A DNA stretch of 33,889 nt, taken from an uncultured Bacteroidales bacterium. GTDB taxonomy: Bacteria > Bacteroidota > Bacteroidia > Bacteroidales > Bacteroidaceae. Below, piece after piece: positions 16,283 to 23,822 of this stretch. The position numbers and the translations under genes were made by a program. Each line of letters begins with the position of its first letter. Within the stretch, counting starts at the first letter, position 1. A model generated the notes under the pieces. The model was not told the origin of the DNA. It saw nothing but the letters and a program-made list of their open reading frames with translations, and did not search any database. Location of the stretch: assembly GCA_902771725.1 (NCBI GenBank), contig CACXXT010000028.1:1-33889 (forward strand), written 5' to 3'.

Positions 16283-18985
16283 ATGACTACAGATAATCCA
16301 TATTTCCCCACCCCAGCCCTCACCACGGAAGAAAACGCCCGCCAGTGGTGGCAGGAACGATTCGGAAGCCCGCTGCCGGAGGACGTGAAGACATGGCTCA
16401 GAGGCATCATCCGTCAGGAGGTTGCCCGCGCACGAGTAGAAGCCCACCGCCTGGACGACCAGGCCCTGCAGCGCATCCGCGAAGGACGCAGACTGCAGCA
16501 GACCAAGCTCAACAACGTTGAGGAATCGCTGCAGCGAGTGAGGCTGCAGCAGGAGCGCACCCGACGCTACATTGAGCTCAGCACAGAACTTGCCCAGCAG
16601 CGCCAGAAGATGTTCCAGATCAACAAACTGCAGGCCAGTATCCTCACCCAGCAGCGGGAGCTGGAACGATTCGAGACGTTCGAACCCATCAACGGGCGCT
16701 TCCAGCGCATACACACGCTCTCAACCGGCATCAGCCTCGCACGCCGCAATTCCAGCATGCTGGCCATTCAGATTAACGACGCCAAGAAGAAGGAAGCCGA
16801 CGCCAGCAGGGAAATCGAAGCCCACCGCGAGGAGGCGAAGGACTGCATCAGCAACCTCATCCAGGCCGCACACACCATGACCGAAGCAGAAAAGCTGACG
16901 GAACGGGCCACCCTCTACCGCTCTACGAAAGAAGAGGAGGAGAACTACACCAACACCTTCAGGGAACAGCTGAAAGTCAAGAAAAAACAACTGGCAGACA
17001 TACAGGCCGAGAACGACCAGCTGGCGGCAAAGTTGTCGGACCTCAAACTGAAAAAGCAGTCGCTGGAAGCCCACCGCCAGATGATCCAGAGGAACGAGGC
17101 CATACAGGTCATGCTCGACGAGCTGCAGGAAACCACGGAGTTCAGGAACAGGCTCTCCGGCGAACTCAACCAGGCTCTGCGCCGGCAGAGCGAACGCGAC
17201 GAGCAGCTGGGAGTCCTCTTCAGGGAGCATCAGGACCTGGAAGCTAACATCCAAGCCGTGCAGGAGGAAATAGAAGGCCACCGCCGCAATATTGCCGGAC
17301 AGGACAGCTTCAACCTTCAGCGACGCGCGCTGGAACTGCACAGCCGGAAACTGATGCTGGAGACGGGACTCTCGCTGTGGAGAAACATCGCCGCCGGCTA
17401 CGACCAGATAGAAACCAAGAGCCAGCTCATATCCAGCCTGCGACTCAGAGCAGACCACCTCAACCGAATCATCGACACCCTGGAGACGGACGTCAGCAAA
17501 CTGCGCATCCAATACCGCCAGAAGAACTACCATTGGACGCTGACCAAGAGTCAGAACATCATAGAACTGCGCAACGACCTCGAGGAAGGACAGCCCTGCA
17601 TCGTCTGCGGGGCGACGCATCATCCCCGGCGCAGCGAAGGCATCAACGAGCAGAGTGCCCTGATCAATTCGCTGAAGGCTGACTGCGAGTTGCTGGAGGC
17701 TGAACTCATCAAGAAAGAGAACGAACTGAACCAGGCCCGGCAGGAACTGACAGCCACGACAGCCAAACAGGAAAGCGAACTGGCGAATTGCCGAATGCTG
17801 GAGACTCGCCAGAAGCAAGACACCGACGAGTGGCAGACTTTTGCCGTGCTGGACCGTTCCTTCGTCGAATGTTCCCAGACGACAAACCGCGAAGCCCGAC
17901 TGGCGATGATGCGGCAGCTCATCGAGAAGACATCCGTGGACTCCGACGAGGCAGAGAAGGAACTCAAGAACTTCACCTTCCACCTCGATGCCATCTCACG
18001 CCTGGGAGCACGGCTGCAGACTATGCAGCAGGAACGCTCGGAACAGATGGTGCGACTCAACGAGGTGAACACGGCATGCCAGGTGATGGCTGGTCAGGTA
18101 GAACGACTCAACCAGCGACTGGCATCCATCACGCGCAACTACAGCCAGCGCTACGAGGCGCTGGCGAACGAAATCTCGCTGCCCGAATGGTTCCGCGACT
18201 GGAAGACTTCGCACGAAGGTATGAAGCTGCGCATACAGCAGATGGCTGAGCTCTGGAAGGAGCTGCAGGAAGGCATCCGAAAGCACGAGAGCGACATCGC
18301 CGTCAACAGCGTGCAGATAGAACTGCTGGCCAAGAGCGTCTATGAGTTGCAGACGCTGGTTCTTCAGCTGGAAGGACATTGCAAGTTCACGGAGGAGCAG
18401 GCGTCGAAGGCCGAGACCGAACTGAACAAGCTGCTGCCCGATACCGACGGCAAGACCTACTTCCAGCAAGCCACCAACCAGATGCAGCGTCAGAACGAGT
18501 CTCTGGAAAAGACCGAGAGCGAGTACCAGGAGCTGCACACGGAATTCCTCACCCTGACCACTCAGCACAAGAACCTCGAGGAACTCATCCACCAGGACGA
18601 GCAGCGAGTGTCCGAAGAACGCAGGGAACTGGATCTGTGGATGAGGCAGTACAATGCCAACCACCCACCCGTGCAGTTTGTGGAACTCGAACGTATGCTT
18701 GCCGACGACAAGGACTGGACCCCTATCCGCCAACAGGTGCGACAGACCACCCTGGACGCAGCCATCACACAGGCGAGAGTGGACAACCTCAGGGCACAGA
18801 TTATTGCTTTACAGGCAGAAGGAATCCGAATGGACAGCGAAGAGTTCGACAAAGAACAGCAAGTGCTCAACAGCCAGCAGGAGGAACTCGAGCAGCAAAG
18901 ACGAAAAATCTTGCAACAGATAGCACTGTTTGACGAGCAATTACGCGCCCACGAGCAGGCTACAGCAGCCTCTGAGACCCTCTAA
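16283..18985 (+). CDS. Headless zinc-hook coiled-coil protein (SbcC/Rad50-like arm without ATPase)
   Basis: The 900-residue protein is almost wholly coiled coil. Residues about 1-50 look globular (TEENARQWWQERFG). Heptad-rich helices rich in Glu, Gln, Arg and Leu run from about 50 to 430. The sequence EEGQPCIVCGATHHP puts a CxxC zinc hook at C439 and C442, almost exactly the midpoint. A second helical arm runs from about 455 to the end. This is the plan of the Rad50/SbcC arm, where the hook sits at the tip of an antiparallel coiled coil and joins two molecules through zinc. Yet there is no Walker A at the N-terminus and no ABC signature or Walker B at the C-terminus, and the flanking DNA shows no remnant of either. 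No SbcD-like nuclease lies next to it. The function is unknown; a tether or DNA-organising role is inference. Confidence 0.85.
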   Translation: MTTDNPYFPTPALTTEENARQWWQERFGSPLPEDVKTWLRGIIRQEVARARVEAHRLDDQALQRIREGRRLQQTKLNNVEESLQRVRLQQERTRRYIELSTELAQQRQKMFQINKLQASILTQQRELERFETFEPINGRFQRIHTLSTGISLARRNSSMLAIQINDAKKKEADASREIEAHREEAKDCISNLIQAAHTMTEAEKLTERATLYRSTKEEEENYTNTFREQLKVKKKQLADIQAENDQLAAKLSDLKLKKQSLEAHRQMIQRNEAIQVMLDELQETTEFRNRLSGELNQALRRQSERDEQLGVLFREHQDLEANIQAVQEEIEGHRRNIAGQDSFNLQRRALELHSRKLMLETGLSLWRNIAAGYDQIETKSQLISSLRLRADHLNRIIDTLETDVSKLRIQYRQKNYHWTLTKSQNIIELRNDLEEGQPCIVCGATHHPRRSEGINEQSALINSLKADCELLEAELIKKENELNQARQELTATTAKQESELANCRMLETRQKQDTDEWQTFAVLDRSFVECSQTTNREARLAMMRQLIEKTSVDSDEAEKELKNFTFHLDAISRLGARLQTMQQERSEQMVRLNEVNTACQVMAGQVERLNQRLASITRNYSQRYEALANEISLPEWFRDWKTSHEGMKLRIQQMAELWKELQEGIRKHESDIAVNSVQIELLAKSVYELQTLVLQLEGHCKFTEEQASKAETELNKLLPDTDGKTYFQQATNQMQRQNESLEKTESEYQELHTEFLTLTTQHKNLEELIHQDEQRVSEERRELDLWMRQYNANHPPVQFVELERMLADDKDWTPIRQQVRQTTLDAAITQARVDNLRAQIIALQAEGIRMDSEEFDKEQQVLNSQQEELEQQRRKILQQIALFDEQLRAHEQATAASETL

Positions 18986-19063
18986 AACTGACAAAAATAT
19001 GTTTTACAGCCTCTTTTTATAAATTAATTCTCGTTTTTATTCGCTGTTTCCTTACAAATTAGC

Positions 19064-19071
19064 TAAATTTG
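19064..19071 (+). promoter_or_regulatory. -7 box TAAATTTG of the AraC-type regulator gene
   Basis: TAAATTTG matches TAnnTTTG, with no clear -33 TTTG. The expected start is near 19077, leaving a leader of about 54 bases. It would serve the regulator and possibly the following genes to 23275. Confidence 0.5.
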
Positions 19072-19130
19072 CAGCCGAATAGCACAAAGCGTTTTAGAAC
19101 ACTAAAAAAAACGACTCTCAAAATAACACT

Positions 19131-19589
19131 ATGGCAAAGTACAATTATCACGTAAAGAAAGAGAAGGCCGCTACCTATCGCGCCCAAGTAAAACCAGAGG
19201 TCATCGATGAAATCTACGAACAGATTCTCCGGAAGATGATTGTCGAGAAGAAGTACCGTGACCCAGGCTATACCGCTAAGAGGTTGGCCGAAGAAATTAA
19301 CACCAACACCCGCTACATCAGCGCTGCCGTAAGTCTGAGATTCCAGATGAACTATGCAGAACTCGTCGCCGGATATCGCATACGCGATGCCGTCAGCATG
19401 CTGCAGGACAAGCGCAACCGCGACCTGACGATGGGCGAAATCGCATCCGCATGCGGATTTGCCAACCGACAGTCCTTCTACGCTGCATTCTACCATCTGC
19501 AGGGAAAGACACCTAAGCAGTACCAATCCGAGTTCCTGGCGAAGATGACACTGCCCAAACGAACCCGCAAGCCCAAGACTACAGATTAA
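19131..19589 (+). CDS. Short AraC-family helix-turn-helix regulator
   Basis: This 152-residue protein is essentially an AraC-type DNA-binding domain. The first helix-turn-helix is near 47-70 (YTAKRLAEEINTNTRYIS), and the second is near 99-130, with LTMGEIASACGFANRQSF and the characteristic GKTPKQYQ end. A basic 40-residue N-terminal stretch replaces the usual sensory domain, so the signal must come from abundance, a partner or phosphorylation elsewhere. The last residues are basic (KRTRKPKTTD). It stands before the dipeptidyl-peptidase III gene with a 95-base gap. Direct repeats CATACCTTA in that gap are candidate binding sites. The regulated genes are unknown. Confidence 0.88.
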   Translation: MAKYNYHVKKEKAATYRAQVKPEVIDEIYEQILRKMIVEKKYRDPGYTAKRLAEEINTNTRYISAAVSLRFQMNYAELVAGYRIRDAVSMLQDKRNRDLTMGEIASACGFANRQSFYAAFYHLQGKTPKQYQSEFLAKMTLPKRTRKPKTTD

Positions 19590-19619
19590 CACGGCGCTGC
19601 GAGCGAAGGTGCCAGCAGG

Positions 19620-19670
19620 CATACCTTATTATATAGAGAGAAAGCGGACAGGCAGTATGCCCATACCTTA
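19620..19670 (+). promoter_or_regulatory. Direct repeats CATACCTTA upstream of DPP III
   Basis: CATACCTTA occurs at 19620-19628 and 19662-19670, start to start 42 bases (four helical turns). The dyad GTATG-CC-CATAC overlaps the second copy. AraC-type proteins often bind direct repeats, so an operator is possible. No standard -7 box is seen. Confidence 0.3.
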
Positions 19671-19684
19671 ATGCCCACCAACTC

Positions 19685-21919
19685 ATGAATCTAAAAACAC
19701 TACTGCTCATGACAAGCATGATTGCCAGCACACAGCTGATGCAAGCCAAACAAGATGATTTCAAGTACAACGATGAGCGCTTTGCCGATCTGCAAATGCT
19801 GCGCTATCAAGTCCACGGTTTCGACAACCTGACCCTCCGCCAGAAAAAGCTCATATATTTCCTTTCCGAGGCTGCGCTCTCGGGAAGGGATATTCTTTGG
19901 GACCAGAACGGGCGCTACAACCTGCGCATACGCCAGCTCCTGGAGACCGTCTACACAGACTTCAAAGGCGACCGGAAGAGCGAAGAATTCCGTGCCTTTG
20001 AGGTGTACCTCAAGCGTGTATGGTTCTCCAACGGCATTCATCACCACTATGGCTGCGACAAGTTCCAACCGGGTTTTTCCGAGGCGTTCCTGCGTCAGGC
20101 TGTGAAGTCCATTGACTCCTCCAAGTTGCCCTTCAACGTGGAGGAACTCTACCCCATCATCTTCGACCCGAAGGTCATGCCCAAGCGCACCAACCAGGCC
20201 GACGGGCAAGATCTCGTGCAGACGAGTGCGGCCAATTACTATGGTCCTGGAGTCACGCAGGCTGAGGCAGAGGATTTCTACCTCCGCATGAAGGAGGCAG
20301 ACCCCGACCCCGCTCACCCCGTCATGTTCGGCATGAACAGCCGGCTGGTCAAGGAGAACGGACAGCTGCGCGAGAAAGTGTGGCGCAGCGGAGGACTCTA
20401 CGGCCAGGCCATCGACCGCATCATCTACTGGCTGGAGCAGGCCAAGACCGTGGCAGAGAACGAGAAGCAGGTGGGCGTAATCCAGAAACTGATTGAATAC
20501 TACCGCTCCGGCGACCTCCACACCTTCGACGACTACACCATCCTTTGGGTGCAGGAGACGGAGGGTAACGTGGATTTCACCAACGGATTCACAGAGAGCT
20601 ACGGCGACCCGCTGGGCATGAAAGCCAGCTGGGAAGGTCTGGCCAACTTCAAGGACATGGCTGCCACAGCCCGTACGGAGAAACTGAGTGCCAACGCCCA
20701 ATGGTTCGAGGATCACTCGCCCGTGGATCCACGCTTCAAGAAAGAGAACTGCCGGGGCATCACAGCCAAGGTCATCGTTGCTGCCATCCTCGGCGGCGAC
20801 CTATACCCCTCAACCGCCATCGGCATCAACCTGCCCAACAGCAACTGGGTGCGTGCTGAGCACGGATCCAAGAGCGTAACCATCGGCAACCTGACGGATG
20901 CCTACAACAAGGCTGCCCACGGCAACGGCTTCCAGGAAGAGTTCGTCATCAACCAGACCACGCGCGATCTTATCAATGAGTACGGCGATGCCTGCGACGA
21001 CCTTCACACAGACCTCCACGAGTGTCTGGGGCACGGCTCGGGCAAGCTGCTTCCGGGCGTAGACGCCGACTCCCTGAAGGCCTACGGCTCTGCCATCGAA
21101 GAGGCTCGTGCCGACCTGTTCGGACTCTACTACGTGGCCGACCCGAAGCTCACCGAACTGGGACTCACCCCCAATGCAGAAGCCTACAAGTCGCAGTACT
21201 ACACCTATATGATGAACGGGCTGATGACCCAGCTCGTCCGCATCGAGCCCGGCAACGACATCGAAGAAGCCCACATGCGCAACCGCTCCCTCATCGCCCA
21301 TTGGGTCCTCGAGCACGCCTCCTCCTCTCAGCCCGCCTCTCTCTCTCCGTCTCCCTCCCCTAAGCCCGCCTCCTCCTCTCAGCCCGCCTCCTCCTCGTCT
21401 CCCTCCCCTAAGTCCGCCTCTCCTTCTTCCCCCTCTCCTTCTCCCTCCTCTCTGCCCGCCTTGGGTTCAGTGGACGGCGGTTCGTCCGCCGTCACTCCCT
21501 CCGCCGTCACTCCCTCCGCCGTCACTCCCCCCGCCGTCACTCCCTCCGCCGTCCAGCTCGTCCAGCGCGAGGGCAAGACCTTCGTCCAGATCAACGACTA
21601 CCCCGCCCTGCGCCGCCTCTTCGGCCAGCTCCTGGCAGAGATCCAGCGCATCAAGAGCGAAGGCGACTTCGAGGCTGCCCGCAACCTCATCGAGACCTAC
21701 GCCGTCAAGGTAGACCCTGCCCTCCACGCCGAGGTTCTCAGCCGCTACCGTGCCCTCAACCTCGCTCCCTACAAGGGATTCATCAACCCAGAATACATCG
21801 TCAGCCGCGACCGCCTCGGCAACATCACCGACATCCGTGTGAAGTACGGCGAAGCCTACGACCACCAGATGCTGCGCTACTCCCGCGACTACCACTTCCT
21901 GCCCTATGTCAACGATTAA
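19685..21919 (+). CDS. Dipeptidyl-peptidase III (M49 metallopeptidase) with Ser/Pro-rich insert
   Basis: This zinc peptidase removes dipeptides from the N-terminus of short peptides. The 744-residue protein has a likely signal peptide (MNLKTLLLMTSMIASTQLMQA). The M49 motif HECLGH is at 445-450 (zinc ligands H445 and H450, catalytic E446) and the second motif EEARAD is at 472-477, with E473 as third ligand. Residues about 544-624 are a low-complexity insert of Ser, Pro and Ala, ending in four AVTPS-type repeats, placed between LIAHWVLEH and VQREGKTFVQINDY. Family members I know have only a short loop there. The rest, including LAPYKGFINP, is normal, so the enzyme may well be active. It overlaps the next gene by 14 bases. 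Confidence 0.93.
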   Translation: MNLKTLLLMTSMIASTQLMQAKQDDFKYNDERFADLQMLRYQVHGFDNLTLRQKKLIYFLSEAALSGRDILWDQNGRYNLRIRQLLETVYTDFKGDRKSEEFRAFEVYLKRVWFSNGIHHHYGCDKFQPGFSEAFLRQAVKSIDSSKLPFNVEELYPIIFDPKVMPKRTNQADGQDLVQTSAANYYGPGVTQAEAEDFYLRMKEADPDPAHPVMFGMNSRLVKENGQLREKVWRSGGLYGQAIDRIIYWLEQAKTVAENEKQVGVIQKLIEYYRSGDLHTFDDYTILWVQETEGNVDFTNGFTESYGDPLGMKASWEGLANFKDMAATARTEKLSANAQWFEDHSPVDPRFKKENCRGITAKVIVAAILGGDLYPSTAIGINLPNSNWVRAEHGSKSVTIGNLTDAYNKAAHGNGFQEEFVINQTTRDLINEYGDACDDLHTDLHECLGHGSGKLLPGVDADSLKAYGSAIEEARADLFGLYYVADPKLTELGLTPNAEAYKSQYYTYMMNGLMTQLVRIEPGNDIEEAHMRNRSLIAHWVLEHASSSQPASLSPSPSPKPASSSQPASSSSPSPKSASPSSPSPSPSSLPALGSVDGGSSAVTPSAVTPSAVTPPAVTPSAVQLVQREGKTFVQINDYPALRRLFGQLLAEIQRIKSEGDFEAARNLIETYAVKVDPALHAEVLSRYRALNLAPYKGFINPEYIVSRDRLGNITDIRVKYGEAYDHQMLRYSRDYHFLPYVND
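21316..21556 (+). repeat. In-frame polypyrimidine and 15-bp tandem repeats inside DPP III
   Basis: The first part (21316-21460) is almost pure C and T on the plus strand, with a repeated unit built on CTCAGCCCGCCTC and CTCCCTCCCCTAAG. The second part (about 21485-21556) is CCGCCGTCACTCCCT repeated in tandem about four times with a final partial copy. The 15-bp unit keeps the frame, so copy-number change would lengthen or shorten the linker. Confidence 0.85.
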
Positions 21920-22505
21920 CGATCTGAAGGCCGAACTGCGAGCTGCCATGAACGGCGTCACCTCGCGCTCCATCCGTGAGAGCGGCATGGGCTATCGACT
22001 GGTCTATGGAGTGGAGTTGCCGCGACTGCGCGAGATAGCTGCCGACTACCAGCCAGACCGCCACCTCGCACAGGAGCTCTGGCAGGAGAACATCCGAGAG
22101 TGCAAGCTGCTGGCCATCCTACTCTACCCCATAGAGGACTTCGACCACGATATCGCAGACATCTGGCTGTCCGACCTGCGACCGGAGCAGGCAGAAGTCG
22201 CCCAGCTGCTTTCCATGGAACTGCTCTGCCGCATGCCCGATGCTGCCGACCAGGCGTTCCTGATGATGGCAGACGAGCGCCCCCTGCGCCAGCTGTGCGG
22301 TTTCCTATGCATCACACGCCTGCTCATGCGGGGCTGCGAGCTCTCGCCCGACGCCGAAGCCGAGTTCCTCGATCAGGCGGCCGCCACTCTCCCTTCAACG
22401 TTCCTGCCGCTCAGAAAAGCGGTCACCAACGCACTCTTGCACTACGGCGAACAATCCGAAGCCGCACAACACAAAGCAGAACACATACTATCATCATGCA
22501 ACTGA
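21906..22505 (+). CDS. DNA alkylation repair protein, AlkD-like
   Basis: This 199-residue all-helical protein fits the AlkD/AlkC HEAT-repeat glycosylase family, which removes alkylated bases such as 7-methylguanine or 3-methyladenine. The start (RSIRESGMGYRLVYGVELPRLREIA) and the helix with LWQENIRECKLLAILL match the family. The repeated helical pairs continue through RPLRQLCGFLCITRLL. Many Bacteroidetes versions are of this size. The ATG overlaps the DPP III stop by 14 bases and its 3' end overlaps the next gene by 10 bases, so the three are translationally coupled. I could not confirm the catalytic Asp/Trp/Arg set by eye, so activity is uncertain. Confidence 0.82.
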   Translation: MSTINDLKAELRAAMNGVTSRSIRESGMGYRLVYGVELPRLREIAADYQPDRHLAQELWQENIRECKLLAILLYPIEDFDHDIADIWLSDLRPEQAEVAQLLSMELLCRMPDAADQAFLMMADERPLRQLCGFLCITRLLMRGCELSPDAEAEFLDQAAATLPSTFLPLRKAVTNALLHYGEQSEAAQHKAEHILSSCN

Positions 22506-23275
22506 CCATCCTCCAACACGACATCATCTGGTGCAGACCCCTCGAGAACCTGCCACATCTGGACCACCTCATCGACAAGCTTCCGCACACCGACCTCATC
22601 CTCCTGCCCGAAATGTTTGCCACGGGCCTCAATAATAATGCCTACGAAATTGCGGACAAAGCTCCGGTCATCGTGGACTGGATGAAGCAGAAAGCCCGCG
22701 AGCGCGATGCCGCCATCGTAGGCAGCGTGGCAACAGAGGACCAGGGGCTGTACTTCAACCGCCTGTATTTCGTTCGTCCCGACGGAGAAATCACCACCTA
22801 CGACAAGCGACACCTATTTATATATGGCGGCGAGGCAGAGCAGTTCACACGCGGCTCGCAGCGCGTAGTCGTCAATTTCCGTGGCGTACGATTCCTGCTG
22901 CAAGTCTGCTACGACCTGCGCTACCCCCTCTGGGCTCGTAGCCACGACGACGTCGACTGCATCCTCTACAGCGCCAACTGGCCCATCAGCCGCGACACTG
23001 CCTGGCGAACCCTCATCCGGGCACGCGCCATCGAGAACCAATGCTACGTCGCAGCTGCCAACAGAATAGGTACCGACCAGCAATGTGAATACTACGGACG
23101 CTCCGCCATCATCAACCCTTACGGCGAGCTCATGGCCACCTGTCCCGACAAAACCGAGTGGGCAGCCTCCGGAATCATCGATATCGATTTCCTGAGACAC
23201 TACAACAGCAAGTTTCCCCTGCTCGAAGATGCCGATGAATTCACAATAATCACTACTTCGGCACCCGCAAAGTAA
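22496..23275 (+). CDS. Nitrilase-family amidohydrolase, omega-amidase (YafV) type
   Basis: This 259-residue cytoplasmic enzyme belongs to the carbon-nitrogen hydrolase superfamily. The catalytic triad is visible as Glu39 in LLPEMFATG, Lys104 in YDKRHLF and Cys138 in QVCYDLRYP. The LPEMFATGL and ANRIGTD sequences fit omega-amidases, which deamidate 2-oxoglutaramate or 2-oxosuccinamate as part of metabolite repair. Length is normal. A longer open frame extends upstream to 22100, but the start at ATG 22496 fits the family N-terminus (MQLTILQHDIIW) and the 10-base overlap with the previous gene. It ends the run that began at 19131. The exact substrate is inferred from the subfamily. Confidence 0.92.
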   Translation: MQLTILQHDIIWCRPLENLPHLDHLIDKLPHTDLILLPEMFATGLNNNAYEIADKAPVIVDWMKQKARERDAAIVGSVATEDQGLYFNRLYFVRPDGEITTYDKRHLFIYGGEAEQFTRGSQRVVVNFRGVRFLLQVCYDLRYPLWARSHDDVDCILYSANWPISRDTAWRTLIRARAIENQCYVAAANRIGTDQQCEYYGRSAIINPYGELMATCPDKTEWAASGIIDIDFLRHYNSKFPLLEDADEFTIITTSAPAK

Positions 23276-23291
23276 CTTTTTCCCCTTTTTC

Positions 23292-23323
23292 TTTGGTAAA
23301 GCCCCAAACTTAACGTAACTTTG
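23292..23323 (+). promoter_or_regulatory. Promoter of the Fur-like/purA/HAD operon (TTTG-N20-TAACTTTG)
   Basis: TTTG (23292-23295), 20 bases, TAACTTTG (23316-23323). The start codon at 23331 lies 8 bases after the box, so the mRNA would begin at or within about 3 bases of the ATG. Confidence 0.75.
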
Positions 23324-23330
23324 TCGCCGT

Positions 23331-23822
23331 ATGAGCGAAAATGTGTACACTCAGGAGGCTGTAGCCAACAGATTTCGCGATTTTCTCGCGGCGAACGGAC
23401 TGAGGCAAACCAAGGAACGGTTTGCCATTCTTCGTGCGGCCTATGACATCGAAGGAACGTTCACCATCGAGGACCTGCAGCAGATACTCCTGCTACAGCG
23501 GTTCCACGTCAGCACGTCCACGCTCTACAACACCACCCTGTTGTTGGTGCAGGCCAACCTGCTCATCCGGCATCCCTTCTCGTCGTCGACCACGCATTTC
23601 GAGCGCATCACCGACAACAAGCCCAAGAGCTACCAGATCTGCAACATCTGCCATCGCATCACACACATCAAGAGCAAAGACCTCGCAGCAGCTGTCGACA
23701 GCTACCACCCACGCCGCTTCGGCGTCTCGCACAGAATCCTGTACGTCTACGGCACCTGTCCGAAGTGCGAATCGGCCATGCGCAAGAAACTGAAACAAAT
23801 CAAAAACTCCAAACATCAATGA
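23331..23822 (+). CDS. Fur-family transcriptional repressor, divergent
   Basis: This 163-residue protein has the Fur winged helix (ANGLRQTKERFAILRAAYDIEGTF, then STSTLYNTTLLLVQANLL) and a C-terminal domain with two cysteine pairs, CNIC near residue 103 and CPKC near 143, the usual structural zinc site. The metal-sensing HHDH sequence that normally precedes the first cysteine pair is not there (the text reads PKSYQICNIC). The sensed metal or signal therefore may not be iron or zinc in the usual way. The gene overlaps purA by ATGA (23819-23822), so the repressor may control, or be made together with, purine synthesis. The start is fixed by the promoter and by the lack of any other suitable ATG. 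Confidence 0.88.
   Translation: MSENVYTQEAVANRFRDFLAANGLRQTKERFAILRAAYDIEGTFTIEDLQQILLLQRFHVSTSTLYNTTLLLVQANLLIRHPFSSSTTHFERITDNKPKSYQICNICHRITHIKSKDLAAAVDSYHPRRFGVSHRILYVYGTCPKCESAMRKKLKQIKNSKHQ

Noticed and set aside
16283..18985. Functional SbcC nuclease subunit
   Set aside because: The zinc hook is present but both ATPase half-domains and the SbcD partner are missing.
22100..22495. N-terminal extension of the amidase
   Set aside because: It overlaps the AlkD-like gene in another frame; the nitrilase domain starts at the ATG at 22496.
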